Below, in pieces: positions 23,401-35,826 of a stretch of DNA of 64,000 nucleotides. Numbering within the stretch: position 1 is the first letter of the stretch; every line of letters begins with the position of its first letter. Source of the DNA: Eudorina sp. 2006-703-Eu-15. Lineage: Eukaryota > Chlorophyta > Chlorophyceae > Chlamydomonadales > Volvocaceae. Both the position numbers and the translations under genes were made by a program. The notes beneath the pieces are model-generated. The model did not search any database and was not told the origin of the DNA. It saw only the letters and a list, made by a program, of their open reading frames with translations. The DNA lies in contig BDSI01000014.1 of assembly GCA_003117195.1 (NCBI GenBank), positions 1 through 64,000 on the forward strand, read 5' to 3'.

Positions 23401-25542
23401 TCTCGTTGCCCGTCTGCGCGAATCGCGTTGGTGCCTCTCAGTGCCTCTGCACGTGCCTCAGCAGCACGCCGGGCGCGGCCGGGCGGCGGCTCCCCAGGCA
23501 CTTGCACACCCGGGCCGCAGGGGGACCCACGGAATAGGGTAGGTGGAGCTCGACCTAGCATGCTGGGAGCCTACGAGCCCGTCACGTCGGGGCGTCATGG
23601 GAGTGCCGCACGGTGTCCATGGAGCACGGATAGGACAGCGGGAGCGAGGGGGACACCGAGGAGGTGCGGCGGGGGGGAGGGACGCCAAGGAGGAGGTGCG
23701 GCGAGGGTAAGGTGCGCTGTTCGCGGCCCCGTAGCTGCGGGATGCATCGGGGCAGGAGGCGAGACGCGGATGGACTCAGCCCTTACAGAAATCCGACCCA
23801 GAACCCGCCAAAGGGCGGCCAAGGGCCAATCCCCGCCAGCAGCCGCAGCCGACCTCACCTTTCCATGGCCGCGTTCCGGCTTTACGGTTGCCACGTCCTG
23901 CGGCCTCGGATGCATCAGCGGGAGTGCGCGGGGACGATTCCGGACGGGCAGGGCGACAGGCACGCTCGCGCGCACACAATACCGTACACTCGCACGCACG
24001 CATGCACGCAATACGCTCGCACGCAATATACGCAATACGCTCGCACGCAATATACGTATGTTCGCATGTTCACATTCATCGCACGTCCGCGCGTCCGCAT
24101 GTTCGCACCAATGTTCGCTTGTCCGCTCGCTCGCACGCACGCTCGCACGCACGCACGCACAGCCGCCTCGCTGCTGCCGAGCGCGTCCCGAGGCCCCTCT
24201 TACCTTCAATCGCGCTTTCCGTTTCCGTTTCTCCTCCTCCTCCTTGGCCACCAGCTTCTCCAGCCCGGGGTGCCCCATGGCAGACATGATCGCGGTGTTG
24301 TGGCGCGCGGCGTGGAACTTCTCCACCACGCCCTGACCCACCTGCCGGGGTTCCGACGCCGCGAGGGGAGTGCAGTGGATGTGCAGTGGGAAGTGCAGTG
24401 GAAAGGCAAGGCAAGGCCCATCAGGACTTAAGGACGCGGGCGGCAAGGAAGGCGGCATCAGGACTTGAGGACGCGGGCGGTCAGCGGCACACCCAGCAGA
24501 AGCCCGGGGCTGACTCGAGGAGCGCGGCAGAGGGCCCCCCAAAACACACACACGGCGCCCGGGCGTCCATAAGGCCCCGTGCCGCACCCCGCTGCGCCAT
24601 CTGCGCGGAACCCTCGAACACCCGAGGGTCCTCCCTATGAGCGAAGACGATTAGGCGGGCCCTCAGACGGGCCCTATGATTCCTCCCATCGAACGCAGAC
24701 CGTCATACCTTGGAAATCCCGTGCTTGTTCGCCATCTGCCCCTCCCGCCGTGCGATGATGTGACCGGGGGCGTTCTCATCGGAAGGCGACTCATTCGCCG
24801 CAGCCCTCTCAGCCATCACCCTGACACAAGGGAACACGCGAACAGATACCGGAGGCCCATGACATCAGATCAGGTGGTAACGAGTACGCAAACGAAAAAC
24901 GTCCACAGGACAACGTATCCGGCACCGGTTGCCACGACATCCGTGCGACTATTCGGGACAGCGCCGGGAAAGGGTCGCTGCCAGGTCGCCACCCTCGCGT
25001 GTCGAGGGGCCCTTCAAGAGGACCTTATTGGTATGGGAGTCGCGAGCTCATCGGTACTCCGAGCTATGATTGTTCTGTAGCTCGGATTAGTTGGATGTCA
25101 GGGTGGATGATGTCCGTCGTCACTCGAAGGCTGCGTGCGGACCCCAGTGCCCACCGCCGCGAGACGCGGCGCCCCACGAGTCCCATGTGCGTATTACGTC
25201 CCTCGTACTATTCTCAGCAGGCAGTTATTGAAGTTGATGTCTACAGAGCGACGGGTTTCCACAGCTGTACAAGTCCGACTATGAGCACGACAATTGTACG
25301 GCCATGCTGAGGCTGTCATGTGAAGCCAGAGCTGCGACACCAGGTTGGGCGGGCCCCCGCGGCACGACGTACCTGTCCATGGCTTTGGAAAATTTGTCGA
25401 CCTCCTGCGGATTCTGGGCCGGTTCAAACCGACGGCTTCCCCGGCTACCGATAGGGGGCAGAAGTGTTTTGACGAATTCCGCATCATCCCCCGTTTCCGA
25501 GGCAAGTTGCCCAGTAGTTGCAGCAGCTCCCGGCTCCGCCAT
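17435..25542 (-). CDS. Unrecognised 667-residue protein, 15 exons
   Basis: I do not recognise this protein. Fifteen exons chain with matching phases: 25373-25542, 24709-24820, 24204-24341, 23859-23897, 23210-23268, 22469-22695, 21939-22025, 21347-21437, 20896-21046, 20303-20386, 19785-19901, 19349-19479, 18665-18785, 18311-18418, 17435-17803. Start MAEPGAAATTGQLASETGDD; stop TGA. Residues about 95-140 (VGQGVVEKFHAARHNTAIMS onward) end in a KEEEEKRKRK block; about 155-330 are low-complexity Ser/Pro/Gln/Gly. The best-ordered part is about 310-560: RILTEFGGHDDWCSVTVMRH, RGWLVRKKWLANPQSVVDGI, a charged helical stretch ERVQKERRVALKQELERR, then AKWTRLNKNLDLATETED and an acidic stretch. The C-terminus has YIDKYTRLGLMDHLPL followed by a Gln/Met-rich tail. 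No signal peptide, membrane segment or catalytic motif is visible. The perfect phase chaining and charged conserved-looking blocks argue for a real gene; individual small exons (39 and 59 nt) are less certain. Confidence 0.75.
19221..19328. repeat. 12-bp minisatellite in an intron
   Basis: About eight or nine copies of a 12-bp unit (AGGCAGGGGACG), the first ones interrupted by a CCGACT variant. It lies in the intron between the exons at 19,349 and 18,785 of the unknown gene. The Gly-Arg or Arg-Gln-Gly repeats it could encode on the plus strand are artefacts of the repeat. Confidence 0.9.
20830..20890. repeat. 10-bp tandem repeat in an intron
   Basis: About four to five copies of a CGCACCCGAC unit, in the intron just upstream of the unknown gene's exon at 20,303-20,386. 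Confidence 0.75.
21693..21752. repeat. Two tandem copies of a 30-bp unit
   Basis: TCCCACAACTTTGAGCACAG and the following ten bases are repeated once with a single T/C difference. Intronic in the unknown gene. Confidence 0.85.
22088..22214. repeat. Cluster of dispersed short repeats (AAACACACA and ACTCCTGC types)
   Basis: Contains GGCTTCTTGTTAAACACACG, then GGCCTTCTCATTAAACACAC, then a CATATCACTCACTCCTGCC copy followed by a CA-rich end. Related copies occur at 15.6, 41.9, 44.2, 50.4-50.9, 52.5 and 58 kb. Located in an intron of the unknown gene. Confidence 0.7.
23991..24057. repeat. 24-bp-period minisatellite
   Basis: Imperfect repeats of GCAATACGCTCGCACGCAAT plus four further bases, inside the intron between exons 3 and 4 of the unknown gene. 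Confidence 0.8.
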
Positions 25543-26199
25543 CCTCCCAGCTGCGCCGCTTACGCTGTGTCGGACTAACTACGCCATGTGAAGTCACGAA
25601 GGGCGAGAAGGGGCCCAGCGGGCCGAGACATAATACCACGTCCTAGTGCATGTCAGAATATCAGTAAGCTTGATCGATGCGAGGGAAGACCTGACTGCCC
25701 AACGCCCACAAGACTTAGATAGCAGGTAGGAGCCCGGTAGAGTTATGTATATTGTTGACAGGTAAATAAGCGCAAAGGCTCCTAATTGGCTCACGCGTGT
25801 TCAGTTATTCACTTGTCAGGAAGGTTGCTTTGTCATAAGCTCAGACTGTCATGCTACCTGCAGGCAAAAAGCCAAAACAATACGTCATCTCCGTTACCAG
25901 TATATTGTAACTTTCTTTTTCCGCGCGAGTTTATTGTAAAGTATGTTAGAGCGAGTTTGCTTGTTTGCAGTGTTCGCCCTGCGGTACGACAAGACCGTTC
26001 CTTTCCGCTTCTCTTACCTGTGATGTATAATGGTCCTATGGTACTAGAGAAGCATATATTCTTGGTCAATAATAAGACGACAGCTATTAATCTATTAAGG
26101 TATCGTTGACATCTGCAATCAAGCTTTGGTGCTCAAGCGGTTTGTTCTGTAGACGAAATCGAATTTTGACATCACACAAGGTGCCATAAAAGCTGCAGG
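25543..26199. promoter_or_regulatory. Divergent intergenic region, putative bidirectional promoter
   Basis: 657 bp between the start codons of the unknown minus-strand gene and NOSIP. It is clearly more AT-rich than its flanks. No exact element can be defined, but both 5' UTRs and promoters must lie here if the two start codons are right. Confidence 0.5.
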
Positions 26200-29100
26200 A
26201 TGGGTGGTCAGCGTCACAGCAAGAATGCAGGTGTTATGGGCTCGGAGAGCTTGACCTACGCCGAGCGAAAGGCCTTAGGCTTCGGCACGGTCAAGGAGCG
26301 ACTCGGAAAGGTGTGTGGACGCAGTACGCCGACGCGAAACGTTCACGGCAGCCCCATGGACCACCTATAGATGTGTTTTCACAGGACTCGTTGGGCAACT
26401 ACGATGACTGCTGCCTGTCCTTAATGGAGGCAAAGGTGAGACCTGCCGAAACAGTCTGTCCGGAGCTGGAACGCGTGCCTCTGTCTTGTTCCGGGGGGTT
26501 CGCAGCACTGACGAGACGTTGCAGCCTCCAGCGTTTACATGTCTGACGAATTTACCGCACCAGGGCTGCGTTTCTCGCCGGGTATGCGCCGTGACTCCGT
26601 CCCGGCTTTCCCGGCCAATGCAGGACCCGGTGGTTACCCCGGATGGCTACCTGTACAGCAAGGAGGTGATCCTGGAGAACCTCTTGGCGCAAAAGAAAGC
26701 CATCAAGCGGAATCTTCAGGCTTATGAGACGGCACAGCAGCAGGAGCAGCAAAAGGTGGGACGGTTGTCATGGGGTCAGCTGCCCCTGGTACGAACGCGC
26801 TGCCATCACCGTCGCGATCTGATCCGACACAGTCCAGCACCCTCTCGTGCAGCTGCCCTGAGGGCGGCGTTGAGGCAGTATTTGGTCTCCTACGCGGCTT
26901 GAGGTCTGCTACCCTGCCACAGTAGAGCAGCAACCGAACCGCTTAGCGAGCGCTTCGGCGTGGCAAGTGTGCGCGCTTCGAACGTGCTGATGGCGATGGA
27001 CCCGGCCTTCTGCTGCCTGGCCCATGGCCGCTTATCGGAGTCTCCCGCGCTGCCCTCCCCGCCGCGGCGGCCGACAGGAGCTGGAGAAGCAGGCCGTGGA
27101 GCGGGAGGCGGCGCTGATTGCCTTTGACCGTCGGAACCACATGGGCGTCAGCGAGGGAGTGGCGGCCAAGTGGGTCAAGCTGGGTCTGGGTAGTGGGGAC
27201 AGCCACCGCCCTTACACACAGGCACTGCATGCATCCGTTCGGCAGCGAGGTGCACGATAGGCGGGTACCGACGTGGGTCTCACTGGGCCAAGCCACAGGC
27301 TGATGCACGGTTTGCGCAGCTCAGTCGGGGGTTGTCGCGGATGCAATGCGCTGGGATGGCCCGGACGGGCGGTAGGCGTTGCCGGATGGGCAAGGCGAAG
27401 GCGATACCGCGCCTGATCGTGACCGGGAGGGGCAGCACAGGAAAGCTTCAAGAGGTGAACCGGCACGCTGGTTTGTGTCCTGTCGACTTGCCCGACAGGC
27501 TGGAGGCGGCCATCGTGAAGGAGGCCGAGACGCTTCGCAACCCCCGCGAGGCGGGCGGAGCAAAGTCGGTGATGGCCATCAAGGAAAATGAGGACCGAGC
27601 CAAGGAGCTCAAGGTGCGGTTGGGGCGGTGTGTGAACTGGGTGCGGCGAGTGCTGGTGCCGCGGGTTGCACCAGCCTGCACGGCCGCAGAGCTATGCGGC
27701 TGACAAGGCCAGCGGACGCAGCATTGTCCGCGGAGCATGGGCGGCTGGGCGGGGTGTACGGACGCCATGGACGTTTGGGTGTTTGGGCGTCGGGGGCATC
27801 ATGTCCGGATGTGTGTGTGTGTGTGTGTGTGTGACACGATGCCTCAGCCTGGCTCAGCCTGTCTCAGCCCGGGGCGCACTGAGAGCGGGTCCCGAGCGGT
27901 TGCTGCGACATGGGTGCATGGTGCGATCAGGCCAGGTTTGCTTTTGCTCAGGGATCCTCCTGCTGGTGCCTTGGTTCTGCTGGTGCCTTGGTTGTGCTGA
28001 TGCCTTGGTTCTGCTGATGCATTGGGTTGGCACAGGCGTTCTGGCTGCCCTCGCTGACGCCGGAGGCCCAGGCCAAGGTGGAGAAGCCGGACGGCGACAC
28101 GCGGTGCCCCGCCAGCGGCAAGAAGCTGCGGATGAAGGTGCGTGCGGCCTCGGACGCCCGAGCGTTATGGCGCGGGGTAGGTGGGGCTTCGGCCACGGCA
28201 TGTGCTGCGCGACGCATGTTGTCTCCGCATGCGTCCCATGATTTCATCTCCCTGCGGGTCCGTGCGCCAGGACTTGATCCCGGTCCGGTGGACGCCGGTG
28301 CCCAAGGGCGAGTCGGGCAAGCACATGGACCCCATCACCAAGGAGACCTTCTCCAATGCCTCCAAGCTGGTCATCCTGGCCACCACCGGGTGAGCGGCGT
28401 GTTAAGTTGAAAAAAGAAGTTAACCGAGGGGGGGGGAAAATGGGAAATTGGTAGACATTTTCAAACTGCGCTGCTGGGTGAGGGGGGGGTGAGGGTGTAG
28501 TGATGCTTCGATCACTGCACGGTGACTGGTGACGGCGTGCGGGTGTGCGTGGCGGGGGTACCTTCCGTCCATCGCCAGTCCGCGGGTCGGGTCGGGTGTT
28601 GCGACGCGGAGTCTGCATCGCGGCTTGGCGTTATCATGGGATGCGCAGCAGACGTGCGGCGATGCGGCCCCCCGCGATTACTCTGCGCAACGCGGTCGGG
28701 CCCTGCTTGCCTCGTGCGCCCATGCGGCGGGCAGGGACGTGTTCCTCAAGGAGACGTACGAGAAGTGCATCAAGCCAGAGGGATCTTACGAGGGAAAGAA
28801 AGCCCGCGACAAGGACGTCATTGAGCTCAAGACGGGAGGCACCGGCTTCGCGGCCCGCGACGGGGACAAGGTGCAGACCAAGAAGGTGCGTGTGCGCAAG
28901 GAGGGGAGGCCAAGTTGCAGACGCCCGCGGAGGGTCTCTCGACGGAGGGCGTCTCTTTGGGGCGTTCTCATCGCGGGTTAGTCACCTGGGGACGGTTCCC
29001 ATCAAGGCCTGTCCGTGGGCGTGGGACTGGCGACACACGCCGAAGCACCAACGGCTGTTTTCCGGGAGTATGCAATGGCCGCCCTTGGGCGCACTTGTCT

Positions 29101-29391
29101 GTGTGCCGGGCGCGGCTCCTAATCCAATGTAAGGAAGAGGGAAAGGGCTGCACAGGCACGGAACTTGCGCGCACACGGATGGTGTGCCCAAGACGACCCA
29201 TCGTTCCGATTTCAACCGACCGAGCTCTTGCACCCGAGGTTGCACTGGACTGATTGGCCGAGCGCCGCCTCCCCCGCTGCCCCGTCCCCCGCCCGCAGTA
29301 CTTCACCATGGGTCCCGGCAACGGGCTGCGCGACCTCCGCGGCCAGCACCAGGGCCCCCGCTCGCTGGGCGGCCTGGTCTTCATGAACTGA
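26200..29391 (+). CDS. NOSIP: NOSIP, nitric oxide synthase-interacting protein homologue (U-box-like E3), 9 exons
   Basis: Exons 26200-26310, 26385-26435, 26624-26755, 27078-27169, 27499-27613, 28036-28137, 28271-28389, 28735-28885, 29299-29391 chain in phase to 321 residues; human NOSIP has 301. Start MGGQRHSKNAGVMG. The N-terminal U-box half is DCCLSLMEAK then DPVVTPDGYLYSKEVILENL, as in the family. A Lys/Glu-rich helix follows, then FWLPSLTPEAQAKVEKPD, the second half CPASGKKLRMK and DLIPVRWTPVP, and the C-terminal KDVIELKTGGTGFA, which matches the family's conserved end. Animal NOSIP binds NO synthase and has E3 ligase activity; in plants and algae the conserved role is more likely nuclear, with the spliceosome or ubiquitin system, since the name reflects an animal partner. 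The last exon adds a short tail, YFTMGPGNGLRDLRGQHQG onward. Confidence 0.95.
27811..27833. repeat. (GT)n microsatellite
   Basis: Eleven uninterrupted GT dinucleotides in NOSIP intron 5. Confidence 0.95.
28434..28480. repeat. AATTGGTAGACAT-type dispersed repeat in NOSIP intron 7
   Basis: GGGAAATTGGTAGACATTTT followed by an ACTGCGCTGCTG stretch; the same order of motifs is at 32,645-32,690, with a related pair at 53,658-53,715. Confidence 0.7.
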
Positions 29392-31327
29392 GCACGGACC
29401 GCGAGTCAACGACCCCACGGGCGCCGAACGTACTGACACAGTTATTGGATGGAAAGCTGGTATTGAAAAGCTGGTATTGATGCTTCTTCACGCAGCTGGG
29501 CGGTGGGGGAACCGTGTTGCGCGGTTGACGGGGGGTATAGCGTGGGTGCAGGGCCCAGCTTCGCAGTGCGACCGGGGCGGCGGGCCCTGTCGGTCCATGT
29601 GCACCTAGGGACTGTCCGTACCCGTCGACTGGCATATGGACAGGCGTGGACATGGGTGGGTTGTTTGGAGGGGTGAATGCACCCGGGGTGATGGGGTGGT
29701 GGGATGGGCTATTGTGCAGACACGACTCATGAGGGACGTGCGCGCCGCATTCTGCTAACCGCACTGTTTCGGCCGGTTTGCAGTCAGGCCAGGTGCGTAC
29801 TGCAGCAGCCAGGACGTTTGCCTGTCGAGGCCCTAAGTGGCCTTAGTTTGTACATAGTGGTGGGGGACTCCGTTGTTGGTGCTCCGTCGTTGGCTGGAGC
29901 TGCGACTGCGGGCGGTTGGGGATTCGTTGCCCTGCTATCAATGGTTTGTCGTGCCAGTGATTCAAGGGGACAGCCGTAGCCCACCGAGGCGAGTGCCTCA
30001 AGGTGGTTCGCCTCTTCGCGCTCTGTTGGCAAGGTGTATACCGCAGTGATGCAAAGCTGAGGGCTCTCGGCGTGTGTGGTGCCCGATGGGCTGTTTCTGA
30101 CATGGGGAGGAATGAAGCGTGGAGGGCAGTGAATAAATCTGTGGCGCTAGTGCGGTTGCTCGTGTTGGGGCCCGTGAGGGTGTCATTTGTCAGCAAGCAA
30201 AACCCCATCAGAATGCATCGACTAGGAGCGGTGGCCCCTTTGGAAAAGCAGAAGTTACGGTGCGGTTACTTACCAGGGGTGAATTACTTGCGATTGTACC
30301 ACAACAGCGAGCATGAGGGGTGGAGGGTTGGCCACCAGCCCAGCGGTACCGTATGTTGAGCTTCGTCTTCCAGGCTCTGAACATCATGATCGCCGGGCTT
30401 GGTGAACCGCCTGAATTGGTAAACCGCCTTCCGTTCAGCGCTGCCTGTCTGTGCCTGTCTGTCCTCCCAAGCCCTTGCTCCCTTGTGCATACACAGCTAT
30501 ACATGCAAGCGGTACATTTCGGGAAATCGCCATTTTAAGTCCCGGTAGTCCGCTTATCCTGACAAGCTTACCGTCCGTTGCCTGCTGGCCACACTGGCCA
30601 CACATAAAAAAACACGGGGCCCAGGGGCACGCCGCGGCAGCTGCCAGCATTCCACGTTGCAGCAGCGGCAACCATCACCACTATCACCGCAGCTCTCATG
30701 CCCCGCCAACTCTGGAACAAGACGCCTTTGCCACGTCCCCCAGCTGTTGCGACGCCTGATCCCGTTGATGCCATGCCCCTTGTACGGCACTTGGTCCCCG
30801 ATAGGACGCGCGCACAACAAACCAAAAACCCAGATCGCACGCTTGCACGGGTCGCACGCTCCTCAGGACTCGACTGCCGTGACATTGGTCCAGGGACGGC
30901 CCGGTCGCTTCCGCCAAAAATGTACGCCAAAAAACGAATCTTACGCTTGTCAAGACATATTCTTGTCGCGTTTGCCGGCCAGAGAGGCCTCGGGCAGGCT
31001 CCATTTGCCCGTTGCCCCGCACCCACTGTGTCGGTGACGACGCACAGTCAGGCCGCACCACCTTGGCCAGCGCCAAGGCACACCCCGGCTCGGCTGCAAG
31101 AACTGCAGCTCCAAAGCCCTAGTCCTACTTCGGTGACTGCGCGAACGGCCGACGAGCCACACAACATGGCGCCTTACGGGCTGTCGCACAGGTCACGAGT
31201 CGGTCATCGTGACCGTCTGTCCGAGCGGGCGTCACTCCACGTGCCGTGCGTCGAGACTCGATAGGACGGCGGGCCATCCCAGGGACGTCCGCCACGGCTG
31301 CCAGCGCCTCCCTCCGTTCAGTCCCCC
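29392..31327. other. Convergent intergenic region, NOSIP and homoserine kinase 3' ends
   Basis: 1.9 kb between convergent stop codons. I see no TGTAA in the expected sense after either gene within several hundred bases, and no ORF with recognisable content. The 3' UTRs are presumably here. Confidence 0.6.
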
Positions 31328-34300
31328 TCAGACGAACTTGGCGCCCTCCGGGTCCAGCTTCACCACCTGCGCCACGGGCCCGGGGACAATACACAGTTGT
31401 ATAGAATTCCTAAACATATAGGCATTTAGAGTTGAAGGCTTTAGGCTGTAGGGTGTGCCCCGGCCGCCAGGTGTGTTCTCCAGCGTCATTGTCTGCGCCT
31501 CGGGCCCGGGAACAAAAACAGGTGTGCGGCAGCCGGCAGGCAGAGCTCACCTGGTGTGCCTTGGACCATCAGAGCTCCAGGCTGGGAGTCACTCGAGCCC
31601 CCCGCCTCCCCGTCTCCCCAACCAGGCATGAGGCATGTGTACCCGTCCCGAGAGCCGATGAAAAAATGTCTTTTGAGGCGCTTGTCGCGGGCACGGTACC
31701 AGACCGCATGAGCCTGTAACCCAACCCTCCAGCACACCCCCATGCCGGACCTCCAGCATGTGAACCACATCGAGCGTGCCTGGGTTAAACCGGTGGCGTG
31801 CTGCAGGGCTTCCGCAGGAGGTCCACCGGATGCTTGCCGTAACGCACCTGTGCCCGACCGCCCCGCCGTTTCTGGTTTCTTTCTTTTTTCAATTTATCCC
31901 CGCCACGCCTCCCTGCAGCATTTCCCGCACGGTCTCCCCGCAACACCTCGCGACAACACCACGTTCGTAAAACCCAGTCGCGTTGCCCACTCCGCGCCCC
32001 ACTCCGCGAAGGCGCTGGCGGCTCACCTGCGCGGTGTTGACGTCCAGCTTGCCGGCGGTGCGGAAGGCCTCCGACATGGCCGCCGCAACGCGCTCACCGA
32101 CCACTGGGTCGTCAACGATGGCCACAGCCGTGGGACCGGCGCCGCTGATGGTGCAGCCATAGGCACCTGCGACCGGAACGTGGGATGACCACCCACACAT
32201 ACAAAGGAGGGAGCATATGACAACCCAAATAACGGAGGGGGGAACCGGCCAGGCGACACCGACCTGGTGTATGTGTGTATGCCGCCAGGCACAGAAGGTA
32301 GCCACAGGAAGTAGAAACGCAGCAACCGCCCACTGCCCACGGGGTGTGCGCCCGGGTTCGTTCTGGGTACCCCTCCCACCACTGACCCACAACCGCCTCC
32401 TACGCGACCAAGCGACCCCCGGGTCGCCCGCATGTTGAGGACGCACCTGCCGCCTTGGCCGCCTCCTTGACCGCCAGCATGCCCGGGATGAGCGGCCCCC
32501 GCACCGGCTCGATGATCACGTCCCGGTCCAGGGACTCGCCGATCAGCCGGACGTCGCCGCGCAGGATGCCGGCCACCTGGGGGCAACACCGCAGCGGCAC
32601 ATCAGCGGCGCAGCGGGGAAGGATAGGGATCCAGGGAGGGAGGGGGGTGTAGGAAATTGGTAGACATATTTATACTGCGTTGCTGCCAGAGCAAATATCC
32701 GAATAACACTCGACGGTACCAGGATCTCCAGCGAAGGGGGAGGGGGGGAGGGTCTCAAACACCTCGTTGATTTCCGTGTGCTGCGGCGAGCGCGTCTGGC
32801 ATTGCGATGGAGGGTCGGCGGTCTCAGGGCTGTATACCTATGGAGATCTAGGACGGCATCCCTGGCCGGTAAGCGCCTCATGAAACTGCCCCGACGACAT
32901 TATCGCCTGCGATTTCGGACAGTCTCCCTCCCCTCCGCCTTATCGCCGTACCAACCCCTTCCCCAGCGCGGCGCCCAATAACACACACGCGCACACCCCG
33001 CCGCATTTCCCGCCGCGTCCTCACCAGCGCGCCTCCCTGGCAGCAGTTGTTGATCATGGACTTCATGGGCACCTCCTTGGGCAGCACCGCCCGCATCTCC
33101 GCGGTGGGCGCCTCGAACTTGGGGTTCACCAGCACGAAGTGCAGCGAGTCGGCGGCGGCGAAGGGCAGCTGCAGCAGCTCCACGGGCTCGCCGGGCTTGC
33201 AGGACCTGGAGGCGTGGAGGGGTGCGGCGCCGGGGCGGGGAGGCAGGGGTTGTGCATGCGCGTTGGAGATGAGTACGGAAGGAAGCCTCGTGTGAACCTC
33301 CCAGACATCACACACACACACACACACCCGTTGTGCCGGGCACTTGCTTGCTGTCGGCATCGCACGCGCTGTTGACGCATACGCCCTTGCTTTTGCTGCA
33401 CCTTAGGATCAGTAGGTAGTTTAGTCGAGTTTCGTCTGCATTAGCCTACGGCGTCATAGCCGCTACTTCTGCTGGCGTAACGGCGCCCACCGGCGCTCGA
33501 CAACGATACGGGGCGCTACAGCATCACGGACTACACCACCTACTTATGGTCGACATCCTTCGCCCTGGCATATTGGTAACTCTGGTCTCGGTCTCAGTCG
33601 TCGGTTGCATTGCTGGACACGGGTCTGTTTTTTCGCGGCTCAGCTTTTCTCCTTGATAACACACACCTCCCCGCTCCCACCCTCACCCATAAGGCCCCAC
33701 CTGATGAGCACGAAGCCGCCCAACAGTGAGGGACCCACGTTGTCCGCGTGGTAGCCGCTCACCGCCGCCTCGCTGGCAAGACCCGCCAGAATGAGCTTGT
33801 CCTGCGTGTGTATGTACGACATGTACGACAAACGTACGAGGTGAACAACCTCCAAGCGGACGGAGAACATTGGGCCATGAGTGCAAGGGAGCGGGCGATG
33901 GGAAGGGCAGCGGGATAAAAGCACGCTGGGAAGCCCAGGGAAGCTGGCAGGAGGTTGTTGAAGGCGTCGCACGGCACTTACAGCGTTAGTGGGTGGCGAG
34001 AGGGGACAGCGAGTGGGAGGGGCATGGCATTACGCACGTCCATGCTTTCTATCGAGCAATTACCTGCTCCACTCGCTCCACTTGCCATGTGCATGCGAGC
34101 AACGCATGCGGGCCATGCCCACTACTCATCAAAGGAAGAGCGCCGTCCGATCGAAGCCGCATGACACGGCGGACAGTAGTATGGATGCAGCCCGCAAGCC
34201 TGCCCATCCACCCTTCTCTGGCCGCACCCTCCTTTGGCCGCACCCACCCGCTTGCGCCCCCTGCCGCACCCCACCCACCCTCTTGGGCCCCCTGCCGCAC

Positions 34301-35826
34301 CCACCTTGGACAGCGGCGCGCCAAAGAGCCCGTTCACGGCCCAGGCGGCGGCGGCCGCGCTCGCAGCGCTGGAGCCCATGCCGCTTCCGAGGGGGAGACC
34401 CTGAAGGCAGACACCACCCGGGGCACACACATACACACCCCCATTGGTAATTTGGGTTCCGTGTCCGGGTGTCTTCTACTTCCGTTGCCTGTGTCGCCTA
34501 TTCCGCTGGACTTCGCTTCTCGCGGCTCAGCTTTTCTCTTTGATAACACACACACACACACCCATTATACACACCCAGAGTATTCCGTCATTTGGGAGGA
34601 CAAGACGGTGCGAGCCGCGCGGAGGGCAGCATACGGCAGCGCGTTGCGTCTGCTAGATGATGACCTTCCACGGCATTCCTTCCGCTCATTCCCCCGGTGC
34701 TCCCGAGCCCTCTCCTTGTCATGTTTATGCGCCGGAAGGTCTGCGCCGTCTTGGCGAAGCTCCCCGTAATGTGGGTCGCAGAGCGATGTGGGTCGCAGAT
34801 GCTGTCCGCAAGGGGCCCCGGCACTGTGGGTGGCAGCAGCCACGCACTGCACCCAGCACGTCGCCATTCGTCCGACGATTGGCCCGTTGCCCCCTCCCGG
34901 CCCCGCCGCACCTTGTGCAGGGTGAGGCTCACGCCGCAGGAGACAGCCCCGCCCAGCAGCTTGATGGTCTCGGTAGCGGCGACACCGATGCAGTTCTTGG
35001 CGGGGTCCAGGGACAGTCGGCCGCCGTCGCCCTGGGGAGATGAGGAGGGGTGGAGAGAAGGGGAGCGGAGGAGAGGAGAGGGCAGTAGGCAAAGGGAGAC
35101 GGGAGGACAAGGGAAGAGGGGCAAGCAGGGAGGTCATCATCCAGGGCACTCACTACTGATCCGCGAGCATTGCAGTGCGGCGCTTAATGCAGTGCATTCG
35201 TTGCGTTGCTGCGGGGACGCAGCGCAGCGGACGAGCTCTCCGGGCCGTTAGGAAACCCCCCTCAACGCGACGTCCTGGGCTCCGTGTCTGATGCATGGGT
35301 AGCAGTTAGCCCCATCGTTTACCCTGGTCACATTGACCAACCCAAACTGTGAGCCCAGGTCCACGCCACGTCGACTGTCAGGCCCCCCGGTCCCTGGCTT
35401 CGTTCCGCCGCCCCGCAGCCGCGCTCCGCTCACATTGATGGCTTCGATGACCACCTCCCCGGCCCGGCCCGGCAGCGCCTTCACCACCACGGTGTCGCCG
35501 CCGCCGCCCTGCGGGTAGGGGGATGAGGAAGGGCGGCAACCGGTACTATGGGTGTTGTGAAACGATGGGATGGCATGTATGCATGCGCTCCTGGGTCTTA
35601 CCTGTACGGCGCAACCCATCCAGTCAAAGCCAGGGCCCAAATTCGCCACCGTTGCGGGCGCAAAAGCCGAGCATTCCTTTTGGACAGGATCCAGGTAGAC
35701 TTTGCCGCCGGCTGCAACGTTCAAGCGCACACAGCGACTTGGCCGACGCACGACATCACGCCGGCACGCAGGCTTCGTCGCGCATCCAGTACTCCGCTGC
35801 TGATGGAGCCGTTGATGCAGCGCCAT
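31328..35826 (-). CDS. THRB: Homoserine kinase (EC 2.7.1.39), 9 exons, probably plastid-targeted
   Basis: Phosphorylates L-homoserine to O-phosphohomoserine, the branch-point precursor of threonine and, in plants, methionine. Exons 35602-35826, 35434-35508, 34912-35031, 34305-34400, 33701-33801, 33025-33205, 32447-32576, 32027-32166, 31328-31366 give 368 residues, close to plant enzymes (about 370). The first 43 residues are Arg/Ser/Thr-rich without acidic residues, like a plastid transit peptide. The mature part has all three GHMP-kinase motifs: ATVANLGPGFDWMG, the ATP loop LPLGSGMGSSAASAAAAAWA, and GCTISGAGPTAVAIVDD near the C-terminus. ASEAAVSGYHADNVGPSLLG, with its conserved HADN, is also typical. 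The last exon encodes only twelve residues, VVKLDPEGAKFV. The gene is divergent from SURF6. No missing key residue or break was seen. Confidence 0.97.
32640..32692. repeat. AATTGGTAGACAT-type dispersed repeat in homoserine kinase intron
   Basis: GTAGGAAATTGGTAGACATA followed by TTTATACTGCGTTGCTG, in the intron between exons 6 and 7; plus-strand orientation although the gene is on the minus strand. Confidence 0.7.
33308..33327. repeat. (CA)n microsatellite
   Basis: About ten CA dinucleotides in an intron of the homoserine kinase gene. Confidence 0.9.
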
